A DNA stretch of 47,187 bases from Microtetraspora malaysiensis (GCF_001528665.1 NZ_BBYJ01000015.1:184464-231650); one strand, 5' to 3'; positions 33,636 to 42,385 are shown, numbered from the stretch's first letter. Translations and numbers: made by a program. Notes: generated by a model from the letters alone, not told the origin.

Positions 33636-35507
33636 ATGGCCCGCGAGATCCTGCCGGTCGCCGACGAGGCGCAGGTACGTGCCTACGCGCGGCGGCTCAC
33701 GCTGAAGTACCCTCGCGAGCTCGCGCTCGCCCTGGGGCTGCACGCGCTGGCCGCCCTGTCGGGTCTGGCCGCTCCACGGCTGCTCGGTGAGCTGGTCCAG
33801 GCCGTCGCCGACCGCGACTCCGGCATCAACGTGGACACGCTGGCCCTGGCCATCGCCGGGTTCGTGGTCGTGCAGGCCGTCCTGGTCAGGTTCGCCGTCT
33901 ACGTCTCGTCCCGGCTGGGCGAGAAGGTGCTCGCCGAGCTGCGTGAGGACTTCGTCGACAAGATTCTCGCCCTGCCGCTGTCCACCGTCGAGCGAGCCGG
34001 ATCCGGCGACCTTCTCACCCGTACCTCCCGGGACGTGGACGCGCTCTCCCGCAGCGTGCGGCACGCGGTGCCCGAGACGCTGATCGCGATCGTCACCGGC
34101 TTCTTCGTGGTGGGCGCGGTCCTCGTGCTCGACCCCATCCTGGCGGTGCCCTCGCTGCTCGCCGTTCCGGTGCTGTGGGTCGCCACCCGGTGGTACCTCA
34201 AGCGGGCCAGAGACGGCTACCTCCGGGAGAACGCCGCGTACGCGGAGATGACCGAAGGGCTCGCCGAGACCGTGGACGGCGCGCGGACCGTGGAGGCGCT
34301 GGGCCTGCGCGAGCGCCGCCACCGCAGGACCGACGACGACATCGCCCGCTCCTGGAAGGCCGAGCGCTACACCCTCGGCCTCCGCACAGTGTGGTTCCCG
34401 GCGGTCGAGTTCGGCTACGTCATCCCGGTCGTGGCCACCCTGCTCATCGGCGGGCTGTTCGCCACCAAGGGATGGGTCTCGCTGGCCCATGTGACCGCGG
34501 CGACCCTCTACGTCCAGCAGCTCATCGACCCGCTGGACCGGCTGCTGTCCTGGGTGGACGAGCTCCAGGTCGGCGGCGCGTCGCTGGCGCGGCTGCTCGG
34601 CGTGGCTGCCGTCAAGGAGGATCGCGTGGTCGGCTCGGCGCGTCCCGGGGGAGAGGAGCTCCGGGCGTCCGACGTGCGCTACTCCTACCGCGACGGCCGC
34701 GACGTGCTGCACGGCATCGACCTGGAAGTCCGGCCGGGCGAACGGCTCGCCATGGTCGGCCCCTCCGGCGCGGGCAAGTCCACCCTGGGCCGGCTGCTCG
34801 CGGGCATTCACGGCCCGCGTACCGGCTCCGTCGCCGTGGGCGGCGTGCCGCTGGTGGAGCTGCCGTTTGACGACCTGCGCGGTCACGTGGCCCTGGTCAC
34901 CCAGGAGCACCACGTCTTCCGGGGGACGCTGCGGGACAACGTGCTGATCGCGCGTCCCGACGCCTCGGACGATGACGTCCGGCGCGCCCTCGCGGCGGTG
35001 GACGCCTGGGAGTGGGTCGAGCAGCTCGACCAGGGGCTGGACACCGACGTCGGCTCCGGTCGCACCACGATCTCCCCGGCGCAGGCGCAGCAGCTCGCGC
35101 TCGCCCGTCTCGTGCTGGCCGATCCGCACACGCTGGTGCTCGACGAGGCCACCTCGCTGATCGACCCGCGCGCCGCCCGTGACCTGGAGCGTTCACTCGC
35201 GGCCGTCCTGGAGGGGCGGACCGTGATCGCGATCGCGCACCGGCTCTACACGGCGCACGACGCCGACCGGGTCGCCGTCGTCGAGGACGGCCGGATCAGC
35301 GAGCTGGGCTCGCATGACGAGCTGGTCACGGCGGGCGGCGCCTACGCCGCGCTGTGGCAGAGCTGGAACGGTGGTTCCGGGCACGCGGACGGGCGACGGC
35401 CGGGCGACGGCGGCCTGACTGAGGGGACGCCGACCATGGAGCTTCTCGACCCCGAGGACCCGGATCCGGAGAGTCCCGACGCACAAGGCGTCCCGCTTGG
35501 GGCGTAA
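33636..35507 (+). CDS. ABC exporter half-transporter with intact Walker motifs
   Basis: 623 aa. Transmembrane domain about 25-325. The NBD has Walker A GPSGAGKS (375-382), Q-loop VTQEHH, Walker B LVLDEATS (500-507) and H-loop His535 (IAHRL). The signature is degenerate: ISPAQAQQLALAR (479-491) instead of LSGGQ. Walker motifs here plus the signature of the partner make one complete ATP site. The C-terminus has an acidic Pro-rich tail (LLDPEDPDPESPDAQ). Three bases after the partner gene; GGGGAGG is 8 bases before ATG 33636. Confidence 0.9.
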   Translation: MAREILPVADEAQVRAYARRLTLKYPRELALALGLHALAALSGLAAPRLLGELVQAVADRDSGINVDTLALAIAGFVVVQAVLVRFAVYVSSRLGEKVLAELREDFVDKILALPLSTVERAGSGDLLTRTSRDVDALSRSVRHAVPETLIAIVTGFFVVGAVLVLDPILAVPSLLAVPVLWVATRWYLKRARDGYLRENAAYAEMTEGLAETVDGARTVEALGLRERRHRRTDDDIARSWKAERYTLGLRTVWFPAVEFGYVIPVVATLLIGGLFATKGWVSLAHVTAATLYVQQLIDPLDRLLSWVDELQVGGASLARLLGVAAVKEDRVVGSARPGGEELRASDVRYSYRDGRDVLHGIDLEVRPGERLAMVGPSGAGKSTLGRLLAGIHGPRTGSVAVGGVPLVELPFDDLRGHVALVTQEHHVFRGTLRDNVLIARPDASDDDVRRALAAVDAWEWVEQLDQGLDTDVGSGRTTISPAQAQQLALARLVLADPHTLVLDEATSLIDPRAARDLERSLAAVLEGRTVIAIAHRLYTAHDADRVAVVEDGRISELGSHDELVTAGGAYAALWQSWNGGSGHADGRRPGDGGLTEGTPTMELLDPEDPDPESPDAQGVPLGA

Positions 35508-35570
35508 CCGTCAGGTTGTCGCCGGGCGCGACGACCCGCTGCGCCCGCTCCAGTCGGACATCGAGTGATA

Positions 35571-35616
35571 TATCCGGGGGTGCCTCCCTGGGAAATCGGG
35601 GAGGCACCCCCGGATA
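35571..35616. terminator. 18-bp perfect hairpin between convergent genes
   Basis: TATCCGGGGGTGCCTCCC (35571-35588), 10-base loop, GGGAGGCACCCCCGGATA (35599-35616). It ends the ABC operon on one strand and the peptidase gene on the other. Confidence 0.8.
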
Positions 35617-35619
35617 CGT

Positions 35620-37665
35620 CTAGCCGAGAGCCCGCTTGAGGAAGTCGAGCTGGAGGAGCAGCAGGTTCTCCGCGACGACCTCCTGCGGCGTCATGTGCGT
35701 CACCCCGGACAGCGGCAGCACGGTGTGCGGGCGCCCGGCGGCGAGCAGCGCCGAGGACAGCCGCAGCGTGTGCGCGGCCACGACGTTGTCATCCGCGAGG
35801 CCGTGGACGAGCAGCAGCGGCCGGTCCAGCTTCTCCGCGTCGGCGAGCAGCGACGACCCGTCGTAGTGCCCCTCGTCCGGATGGCCGAGGTACCGCTCGG
35901 TGTAGCACGTGTCGTACAGCCGCCACTCCGTCACCGGAGCGCCCGCGACCGCCGCGTGGAACACGTCGGGACGCCGGAGCACGGCCAGCGCGGCGAGATA
36001 GCCGCCGAACGACCAGCCGCGGATGGCCACCCGCGACAGGTCGAGGTCGTACTGCTGCGCCGCGCCCTGCAGCGCCTCGACCTGGTCGTCGAGCGTGAGG
36101 GTGAAGTCGTGCAGCAGCTCGCGCTCGAAGGCCGGGCCGCGGCCGGGGGTGCCCCTGCCGTCGGCGACGATCACCGCGAAGCCCTGCTCGGCCCACCACT
36201 GGGACTCCAGGAACATCCGGCCGGAGGCGAGCACCCGCTGCGCGCCGGGCCCGCCGTACGGGTCCATGAGGACGGGCAGCTTGCCGCGGCCCGGCTCGTA
36301 CCAGGAGGGGAGCAGCACGGCCGTGGCCAGGTTGCGCTTGCCGGTCGGGACGAACGTGACCCGCAGGTCGAGCCCGGGGCGCGCGGCGTGGGAGTCGATG
36401 TGGCCGCGCAGCTGCCCGTCACGGAAGACCCGGGTGACGGAGGTCTGGCTCTCCATCGTGGAGCCGATGATCAGCGTCGTCCCGCCGGCCGAAGTGCCGC
36501 TGTAGACGCCCGGCTCCTCGGGGCTCACCCGCGCGAGGACGCCGTCGGCGCAGGTCCAGACCTGCACCTCGGTGGGGTCGGCGCTCGCTTGGAACAGGAC
36601 GGTGTCGCCGTCCACGGTCAGCACCGAGCGCACCTGCAGGGTCGGGGGCGTGACCGGCCGGTCGCCGACGATCAGGCGCCGCCCGCCCTCGGAGTCGGCC
36701 ACCCACACCAGGGTGCCGTCGGAGAGCCGGTCAGGGACGCCGGCGATGACCTCCACCCAGGCCGGGTCCAGGTCCTCGCGCACCAGCGTGGGCGTGGACG
36801 CCGGGTCCGCCGTCGTGAAGAGCCGCATGGCCTTCTGGTCGCGCGGCATCGTGACGATCGCCAGGCCGTGGTCGTCCCACACCGCCGTGACCAGGTACTC
36901 GTCCTCGTACGGCACCGGGGTGCGCGAGCCGTCCAGGCCGAACACGTACAGCTCGGTGCGGGCGTTGGGCGTGCCCGCCGCCGGATAGGCCACGGTCACC
37001 GGGTCGGACGCCGGGTTGGCCGGGTCGGCGATGTGCCAGCGCGTCACCGGGGACTCGTCCACCCGCTCGACCAGCAGCGCGTCGCCGGAGGGCGACCACC
37101 AGTAGCCGCGCATCCGGTCCATCTCCTCGGACGCGATGAACTCGGCCAGGCCGTACGTGACGCCCTCCTCGGTGGCGACCGCGACGTCCTCGTCCGTCTC
37201 CAGGTCGCGCACCCGCAGCGCGCCCCCGGTCACGTACGCGACGCGGGTGCCCTGCGGGTTCAGCCGCGGGTCGATCACCGGCCCCGGCGTCTCCAGGCGG
37301 CGTACGTCGCCGGAGGCGAGATCGACCAGGTGAAGCGCGCCGGAGAGGGCGAAGACGGCCTTCTCGGCCGCGGAGTCGGTGGCGTAGGCCACCACGCCGC
37401 CCGCCGCCTCCCGGGCCCGCTCGCGGCGGGCGCGCTCCTCCGGCGGCAGGTCCTCGTCGGCGGCGCCGAGGCCGAGCGGGTCCACGACGAGCCGCTCCGC
37501 GCCGGACGCGACGTCGAACTCCCACAGGCACGTCACCGGATCGGTGCCGGACCTCGACCGGAGGAAGATCACCCGACCGCCGTCGGGAGAGATCGTGAAG
37601 CCGCGCGGGACGCCCAAGGTGAAGCGCCTGGTCCGGGCAAACAGCCGGGGAAAGCTCTCAGTCAT
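35620..37665 (-). CDS. S9-family serine peptidase, DPP-IV type
   Basis: 681 aa. An N-terminal beta-propeller of seven or eight blades carries the IASEEMDRMRGYWWSP segment (about 178-193), whose Glu-Glu pair binds the substrate N-terminus in dipeptidyl peptidase IV. The C-terminal alpha/beta hydrolase has Ser552 in GWSFGGY, Asp625 or 626 in HGLADDNV and His657 in GVTHMTPQ. No signal peptide is seen, so it is probably cytoplasmic, releasing N-terminal dipeptides. Divergent from mshB with only 31 bases between the starts. Confidence 0.9.
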   Translation of the reverse strand: MTESFPRLFARTRRFTLGVPRGFTISPDGGRVIFLRSRSGTDPVTCLWEFDVASGAERLVVDPLGLGAADEDLPPEERARRERAREAAGGVVAYATDSAAEKAVFALSGALHLVDLASGDVRRLETPGPVIDPRLNPQGTRVAYVTGGALRVRDLETDEDVAVATEEGVTYGLAEFIASEEMDRMRGYWWSPSGDALLVERVDESPVTRWHIADPANPASDPVTVAYPAAGTPNARTELYVFGLDGSRTPVPYEDEYLVTAVWDDHGLAIVTMPRDQKAMRLFTTADPASTPTLVREDLDPAWVEVIAGVPDRLSDGTLVWVADSEGGRRLIVGDRPVTPPTLQVRSVLTVDGDTVLFQASADPTEVQVWTCADGVLARVSPEEPGVYSGTSAGGTTLIIGSTMESQTSVTRVFRDGQLRGHIDSHAARPGLDLRVTFVPTGKRNLATAVLLPSWYEPGRGKLPVLMDPYGGPGAQRVLASGRMFLESQWWAEQGFAVIVADGRGTPGRGPAFERELLHDFTLTLDDQVEALQGAAQQYDLDLSRVAIRGWSFGGYLAALAVLRRPDVFHAAVAGAPVTEWRLYDTCYTERYLGHPDEGHYDGSSLLADAEKLDRPLLLVHGLADDNVVAAHTLRLSSALLAAGRPHTVLPLSGVTHMTPQEVVAENLLLLQLDFLKRALG

Positions 37666-37684
37666 AGCTCCCCATCCTGCCAGC

Positions 37685-37690
37685 TAGGCT
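37685..37690 (+). promoter_or_regulatory. -10 element of mshB, predicted leaderless
   Basis: TAGGCT, then CGAAGC, then ATG 37697; no Shine-Dalgarno. The same block (TAGGCT-CGGAGC-ATG) precedes the CysRS-like gene at 42373. Confidence 0.45.
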
Positions 37691-37696
37691 CGAAGC

Positions 37697-38602
37697 ATGA
37701 CTGATCGGCGATTGCTGCTCGTACACGCCCATCCCGACGACGAGTCGATCGGCACGGGGGCCACCATGGCCAAGTACGCGGCCGAGGGCGCCCACGTCAC
37801 GCTGGTGACCTGCACGCTGGGTGAGGAGGGCGAGGTCATCCCGTCGGATCTCGCGCACCTGGCCGCCGATCGGTCCGACACCCTCGGACAGCACCGCATC
37901 GGCGAGCTGGAGTCGGCCTGCCGGGCGCTCGGCGTCACCGATCACCGCTTCCTCGGCGGCCCCGGCCGCTGGCGCGACTCGGGCATGATGGGCGCCCCCA
38001 CCAACGAGCGCGCCGACTGCTTCTGGCAGGCCGATCTCGACGAGGCCGCGGGCGCGCTGGTCGCCGTGATTCGCGAGGTCAGGCCGCAGGTGCTCGTCAC
38101 CTACGATGAGAATGGCTTCTACGGCCATCCCGACCACATCCAGGCGCACCGTGTGGCCATGCGTGCGGTCGAGCTCGCCGCCGATCCGGGGCATCCCGGC
38201 GGCGAGCCGTGGCGGGTCGCCAAGTTCTACTACACCGCCATGCCCAAGTCGGTCATGAAGCGCGTCGCCGACGCGATGCGCGAGGCCGACGTGGAGTTCT
38301 TCGGGGAGGATGTGGACGCCCTGCCCTTCGGCTGCACGGACGAGGAAGTGACCACGGAGATCGACGCCCGCGCCCACGTCACCGCCAAGCTCGACGCGAT
38401 GCGCGCGCACGCGACGCAGATCGCGGTCGACGCCCCGTGGTTCGCGCTGTCCAACAACGTCGGCCAGGCGGCGCTCGGCGTCGAGCACTTCATCCTCCAC
38501 TCCGGCACTCCCGGCCGGCCCGGCGTCGGCGCGCCGTACGAGTCCGGGGGCATCGGCGAGCCGTACAACCGCGAGGACGATCTCTTTGCAGGCATCGACT
38601 AG
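37697..38602 (+). CDS. mshB: mycothiol biosynthesis GlcNAc-inositol deacetylase
   Basis: 301 aa. LmbE-like zinc deacetylase: VHAHPDDES (9-17) and [10 protein letters not shown] (142-151) hold the metal ligands. The C-terminus [10 protein letters not shown] is characteristic of MshB rather than Mca. It removes the acetyl group from GlcNAc-inositol before MshC adds cysteine. The downstream DUF6113-like gene overlaps its end, a common actinobacterial arrangement. Confidence 0.9.
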   Translation: MTDRRLLLVHAHPDDESIGTGATMAKYAAEGAHVTLVTCTLGEEGEVIPSDLAHLAADRSDTLGQHRIGELESACRALGVTDHRFLGGPGRWRDSGMMGAPTNERADCFWQADLDEAAGALVAVIREVRPQVLVTYDENGFYGHPDHIQAHRVAMRAVELAADPGHPGGEPWRVAKFYYTAMPKSVMKRVADAMREADVEFFGEDVDALPFGCTDEEVTTEIDARAHVTAKLDAMRAHATQIAVDAPWFALSNNVGQAALGVEHFILHSGTPGRPGVGAPYESGGIGEPYNREDDLFAGID

Positions 38603-38999
38603 TCACCCGGAGACCGGCAGGGAGCCGGTCGAGTCCCCGGTCGTCACGGGCGCGGCCTACGGCATGCTCTTCGTGCTCGGGGCCGTCCTCGGCGTGGTCG
38701 GCGGCTTCGCGCACGCCTGGTACGTCGGAGACGTGCCGGTCGCCGCGATCGCGTGGCTGGCCGTCCTGTTCGCCGTGCCGTTCGCGATGGGGCGGCTCCT
38801 CGGCGGCAAGCTGGGGGCGGTGCTGCCCGCCGCCGGGTGGATGCTCGTCTCCTTCTTCCTGGCGGACAAGCAGGCCGCGGGAGACCTGGTCATCGCCGGG
38901 AACACCGCCGGATACTGGTACCTCTACGGCGGCATGGCGGCCTTCGTGGCCGCGATCGTGATCGCGCCGTCCCGGGGGTCGTGGCTCCTCAGGCACTGA
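38586..38999 (+). CDS. DUF6113-like small membrane protein
   Basis: 137 aa from TTG 38586, overlapping the end of mshB by 17 bases; GAGG is 8 bases upstream. Four membrane helices (about 21-43, 50-68, 75-92, 108-128). No catalytic motif. Its constant company with mshB suggests a connected role, but nothing in the sequence defines it. The start is uncertain because no ATG or GTG lies before the first helix. Confidence 0.75.
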   Translation: MQASTSHPETGREPVESPVVTGAAYGMLFVLGAVLGVVGGFAHAWYVGDVPVAAIAWLAVLFAVPFAMGRLLGGKLGAVLPAAGWMLVSFFLADKQAAGDLVIAGNTAGYWYLYGGMAAFVAAIVIAPSRGSWLLRH

Positions 39000-39044
39000 C
39001 CGGCTCCTACGGGCGGCGGCTGGGACGGCGGTGAGCGGGACGGC

Positions 39045-39506
39045 ATGAGATGGCATCGGGTCCGGCAGGTCGTCAACGTCGTCAACCTCTCCACCCCGGC
39101 CGGCCTGCTGATCGCGCGGATCGGCGGCGCCACCCCGCGCAAGGGAGAGCACGGCCTGATCTTCGCGCACGGCTACCGCATCCCGTTCCCCGTCGCCGGC
39201 GCGTTCACGGTCGGCAACGTGATCCTCACCAAGAACGCGGACGGCTACCTCGTCGGCGAGCTGCTCGACCACGAGTCCCGGCACGCCACGCAGTACGTTC
39301 TCTGCGCCGGGCTGCCGATGCTGCCGCTCTATCTGCTCGCGGCCGCGGTGTCGCTGCTGATCTGTGGCGACCCGGCCTCGTACAACGTGTTCGAACGGCT
39401 GGCCGGCCTGGAGGACGGCGGCTACGCCCGGCGGCGCCCCCGGTGGCGGCGAGCTCGTGACACCGTCAGGCCAGGGCACGCTCCAGCACGTCGAAGGAGC
39501 GATTGA
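39045..39506 (+). CDS. small membrane protein with HExxH motif
   Basis: 153 aa. An amphipathic start is followed by a compact domain with DHESRHATQYV (75-85), an HExxH zinc-peptidase motif, a membrane helix LPLYLLAAAVSLLIC (about 93-107) and then NVFERLAGLEDGGY (114-127), whose Glu residues could be the third ligand as in other zincins. Peptidase activity is inference. The last 41 bases overlap the 3' end of the convergent TetR gene, and the Arg-rich tail encoded there may be a by-product of that overlap. Confidence 0.65.
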   Translation: MRWHRVRQVVNVVNLSTPAGLLIARIGGATPRKGEHGLIFAHGYRIPFPVAGAFTVGNVILTKNADGYLVGELLDHESRHATQYVLCAGLPMLPLYLLAAAVSLLICGDPASYNVFERLAGLEDGGYARRRPRWRRARDTVRPGHAPARRRSD

Positions 39507-40071
39507 GCAGGACGATGTGGTCGTCGCGGATGTCCTCCGGGCGATCACCGTCGAGCAGCCGCCGGAAGCTGGTCGCGTACGTCGAGCGGACGGCGGCGAC
39601 GACGAGCGCCGCGGCCACCCGTGACCAGGGGCCCTTGGCCTCGATCTCCTCGAACAGCTTCGCGAGCAGGTCCTCGACCTCGTCAACGAACTCTCTGACC
39701 CGTGCCCGCAGCGCGGGAGAGTTCACCACGACCCGCGCGAAATGCTCGTACCCCTCGCCGATCCCGCCCAAGGGGTGGCCTTCGCGTACGAGACGCACGG
39801 CGGCTTGGCGCAGCGCGGTCAGCGGCTCCATGTCCGCCGGGCGCTCCCGGACCGTCCGGGCGATCAGGTCGGTGGCCTCCGGGATCCGGTCGAGGAAGAG
39901 GTCCTCCTTCCGCGGGAAGTAGTTGAAGACCGTCTTCGTGGACACGCCGGCGGCCTCGGCGATCTCGGCGACGGTGACCGTGTCGAACCCGCGCTGCATG
40001 AAGAGCCAGGACGCCGTGTCCGAGATCTGCTGCCGGGTCTCCTGCTTCTTTCGCTCCCGCAAGCCACTCAT
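39466..40071 (-). CDS. TetR-family regulator of the adjacent monooxygenase
   Basis: 201 aa. HTH at about 10-56 (ETRQQISDTASWLFMQRGF, TVAEIAEAAGVSTKTVFNYF), a textbook TetR N-terminus, then a helical ligand domain. ATG 40071 lies 6 bases after TATACT, so the mRNA is probably leaderless. Divergent from the FAD monooxygenase with overlapping promoters and TAGT(T/C)GAT repeats, so repression of both genes and induction by an aromatic substrate is the likely scheme. Confidence 0.9.
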   Translation of the reverse strand: MSGLRERKKQETRQQISDTASWLFMQRGFDTVTVAEIAEAAGVSTKTVFNYFPRKEDLFLDRIPEATDLIARTVRERPADMEPLTALRQAAVRLVREGHPLGGIGEGYEHFARVVVNSPALRARVREFVDEVEDLLAKLFEEIEAKGPWSRVAAALVVAAVRSTYATSFRRLLDGDRPEDIRDDHIVLLNRSFDVLERALA

Positions 40072-40077
40072 GCGAGA

Positions 40078-40113
40078 AGTATAGTTGATAAAAACTTTTA
40101 GTCGATGTATGTT
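40078..40113. promoter_or_regulatory. overlapping divergent promoters with direct repeats
   Basis: Plus strand: TTGATA (40085-40090), 17 bases, TATGTT (40108-40113). Minus strand: TCGACT (40105-40100), 16 bases, TATACT (40083-40078). TAGTTGAT (40082-40089) and TAGTCGAT (40099-40106) repeat with a 17-base period across both. The stretch is strikingly AT-rich. Confidence 0.65.
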
Positions 40114-40149
40114 TCGTGTCGAGGGAAAAACCTAGCGAGGAGGAACGGC

Positions 40150-41643
40150 ATGTCGTATGACGCGGACGTCGTGGTGTCCGGGGGCGGTCCGGTCGGGCTG
40201 ATGCTGGCCTGCGAGCTGCGGCTCGCCGGGGCGTCGGTCACCGTGCTCGACCGGCTGACCGCGATCGACCCCACCGTCAAGGCCGGATCGCTCACGGTCC
40301 CCACGGTGGCGGCGTTCCACCGGCGCGGTCTGCTGCCGCAGCTGGAGGAAGCACAGCGGCAGAACCTGCGGGGGTTCGCGCCGAAGGCGAAGACGGCGGC
40401 GGGGCCGAAGTTCATCGGGCACTTCGGCGGGATCATGCTCACCTCCGAGCATCTCGACCCGTCGAGTCAGGCCGGTGAGCACGGGCCGGCGGCCGGCATC
40501 ACCCTCGTCGCCCAGCAGCAGGTGGAGGCCACCCTCGCCGAACGGGCCGCGGAACTCGGGGTGGACGTACGCCGCGGTGTCGAGGTGACCGGCATCGCCC
40601 CCGACGACGACGGCGTCACGGTGACCACCGACCAGGGGCCGGTCCGCGGCCGGTGGCTGGTCGGCTGCGACGGAGGCAGGAGCATCGTCAGGAAGCTCGC
40701 CGGGTTCGACTTCCCGGGCACGGATCCGGAGATCACGGCCTACCAGGCCATGGCCGAGATGGAGGGCACCGAGGCGCTGCCGACGGGCTGGCACGCCACC
40801 CCGACCGGCGTCTACGTGTACGGCCCGCACCCGCGCCGCATCCTCGTCGTGGAGTTCGGCGGCACGCCCGCCGACCGCGACGCACCCGTGACCGCCGCGG
40901 AGCTGGAAGCGTCGATCAGGCGCGTCACCGGAGTGGACGTCGCGGTCACCGCGATCAACAGCGTGACCCGGTTCACCGACAACACGCGCCAGGCGAGCAC
41001 GTACCGGCTCGGGCGGGTGCTGCTGGCCGGGGACGCCGCCCACGTCCACCCGCCCTTCGGCGGGCAGGGGCTCAACCTGGGCGTGGGGGACGCGGTCAAC
41101 CTGGGGTGGAAGCTCGCCGCGGTGATCCGGGGCCAGGCCCCGCACGGGCTGCTGGACACCTACACCGCCGAGCGGCACCCCGTCGGCGCCTGGGTGCTCG
41201 ACTGGACCCGTGCCCAGATCGCCATCATGCGGCCCGACCCGCACGCCAGGGCGCTCCGGCAGGTCATGACCGATCTGGCCAATACGACCGACGGCACGAC
41301 CTACCTCGCCGGCCGGATCTCCGGAGTCTGGCAGCGCCACGACCTCCCGGGCGACCATCCGCTGGTGGGCACGAACGCGCCCGACCTCGAACTGGCCGAC
41401 GGCTCCCGGCTCGCCGACCACATGCACGACGGCCGGGCCCTGCTGCTCGACCCGTCCGGCGAGCTGAGCGCCGCCGCCCAGGGATACGACGACCGGCTGA
41501 AGGTGGCCGACGGGCCGCTCGGCCTGCTCGTCCGGCCCGACGGGATCGTCGCCTGGGCGAGCGACGACGGCGCCGAGCTGGACGGGCTGGACAAGGCCCT
41601 GTCGGCCTGGCTCGGCACCCCCGGCTCACCGGCCACCGCGTAG
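40150..41643 (+). CDS. FAD-dependent aromatic monooxygenase (PHBH fold)
   Basis: 497 aa from ATG 40150, with AGGAGG about 6 bases upstream. FAD-binding VVVSGGGPVGLMLACELRLA (about 7-26), the DG motif VGCDGGRSIVRK and GDAAHVHPPFGGQGLNLGVG (about 296-315) mark the class A flavin monooxygenases. A C-terminal thioredoxin-like domain (about 410-497) is typical of the PgaE/MhpA/Rox group. It hydroxylates an aromatic compound with NAD(P)H and O2; the substrate is unknown, and a rifampicin- or tetracycline-modifying role cannot be excluded. Under the divergent TetR. Confidence 0.88.
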   Translation: MSYDADVVVSGGGPVGLMLACELRLAGASVTVLDRLTAIDPTVKAGSLTVPTVAAFHRRGLLPQLEEAQRQNLRGFAPKAKTAAGPKFIGHFGGIMLTSEHLDPSSQAGEHGPAAGITLVAQQQVEATLAERAAELGVDVRRGVEVTGIAPDDDGVTVTTDQGPVRGRWLVGCDGGRSIVRKLAGFDFPGTDPEITAYQAMAEMEGTEALPTGWHATPTGVYVYGPHPRRILVVEFGGTPADRDAPVTAAELEASIRRVTGVDVAVTAINSVTRFTDNTRQASTYRLGRVLLAGDAAHVHPPFGGQGLNLGVGDAVNLGWKLAAVIRGQAPHGLLDTYTAERHPVGAWVLDWTRAQIAIMRPDPHARALRQVMTDLANTTDGTTYLAGRISGVWQRHDLPGDHPLVGTNAPDLELADGSRLADHMHDGRALLLDPSGELSAAAQGYDDRLKVADGPLGLLVRPDGIVAWASDDGAELDGLDKALSAWLGTPGSPATA

Positions 41644-41668
41644 GCCCGCCCGGAGCCGTGCGGCGGGG

Positions 41669-42373
41669 TCAGACCTTCCCGATGTCCGAGGACAGGTCGA
41701 GCCCCAGGACGTGGTCGAGATGCAGGAACGTCTCGAAGCACGTCCCCGGCGCCACCGAGTCGTCGGTCTCCAGCTCGCGCACCAGCCGCAGCGCCCGCGG
41801 CGTGTCGAGGTCGTCGTCGAGTGCCTCACGGACCGCGGCGGCCCGGCCGGCGGCGATCGGCGCGCTCGGCGACTCCGCCCAGCGGGCCACCCGCCCCCGC
41901 CAGCGCCGTACCGTCCGGTCCGCCGAGCGCAGCAGGTCCCAGGTCAGGTTCACCGGCTCGCGGTAGTGGTGCTCCAGGAACGCGAGCCGTACGGCCAGCG
42001 GGTCGATCCCGGCCGCCGCCACCTCGGCGAGCAGCGACCCCGCCGCCTCACCTCCCTCGAACCGCAGCGGCCCGCCCACCACCCGGTGCCGGCCGCCCGG
42101 TCCGCCGTCGCCGAACACCAGATCCACCGGCTCCCCGGCGTACGGCAGCGGTGAGAACGGGTGCACGTTCAGCGCGAGCGGCGCGGCGAGTTCGCGGGCG
42201 TCGCCGCGGGCGAGCACCCGCAGGCCCTGCCGCTCGGCCACCCGCCGCACCAGGTCGGGCAGCAGGTACGTCAAGGGGTCCGGCGACGCGGGGATGTGCA
42301 TCCGCAGCGCCCGCGCCCCGGCCGGGACGACCTGTTCGACGCTGTTCCGCAGGGTGTCGTGGAGCCGTAACAT
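41669..42373 (-). CDS. CysRS/MshC-like protein lacking the catalytic core
   Basis: 234 aa. The start MLRLHDTLRNSVEQVVP matches the N-terminus of cysteinyl-tRNA synthetases and MshC (LRLYDT, VR, F-VP). The segment GIDPLAVRLAFLEHHYREPV with NLTWDLLRSA (about 120-150) matches the region after KMSKS, and EALDDDLDTPRALRLVRELE (about 184-203) matches the DALR-like anticodon-side helices. The HIGH motif, zinc-binding Cys residues and KMSKS are missing; FEGGEAAGSLLAE stands where KMSKS would be. Normal length is about 400-470, so about 200 residues are lost. It cannot activate cysteine. It may bind tRNA, cysteine ligase or a mycothiol enzyme; mshB is 4 kb away. Confidence 0.7.
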   Translation of the reverse strand: MLRLHDTLRNSVEQVVPAGARALRMHIPASPDPLTYLLPDLVRRVAERQGLRVLARGDARELAAPLALNVHPFSPLPYAGEPVDLVFGDGGPGGRHRVVGGPLRFEGGEAAGSLLAEVAAAGIDPLAVRLAFLEHHYREPVNLTWDLLRSADRTVRRWRGRVARWAESPSAPIAAGRAAAVREALDDDLDTPRALRLVRELETDDSVAPGTCFETFLHLDHVLGLDLSSDIGKV

Positions 42374-42379
42374 GCTCCG

Positions 42380-42385
42380 AGCCTA
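42380..42385 (-). promoter_or_regulatory. -10 element of the CysRS-like gene
   Basis: On the minus strand TAGGCT-CGGAGC-ATG, no usable Shine-Dalgarno spacing; predicted leaderless. Differs from the mshB start region by one base. Confidence 0.4.

Noticed and set aside
32121-35129. 1002-codon open frame antisense to the ABC exporter genes
   Set aside because: Same reason: repetitive charged composition, no recognisable fold, and intact ABC motifs on the other strand.
31941-35507. Assignment as IrtAB siderophore importer
   Set aside because: IrtA and IrtB have canonical ATPase motifs and a siderophore-interaction domain; here one ATPase domain is degenerate and no such domain is present.
35695-37704. 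669-codon frame opposite the S9 peptidase
   Set aside because: Antisense shadow; the peptidase has a complete catalytic triad and propeller motifs.
40150-41643. Naming the monooxygenase as rifampicin monooxygenase
   Set aside because: Only general class A flavin monooxygenase motifs can be read; substrate specificity is not visible.
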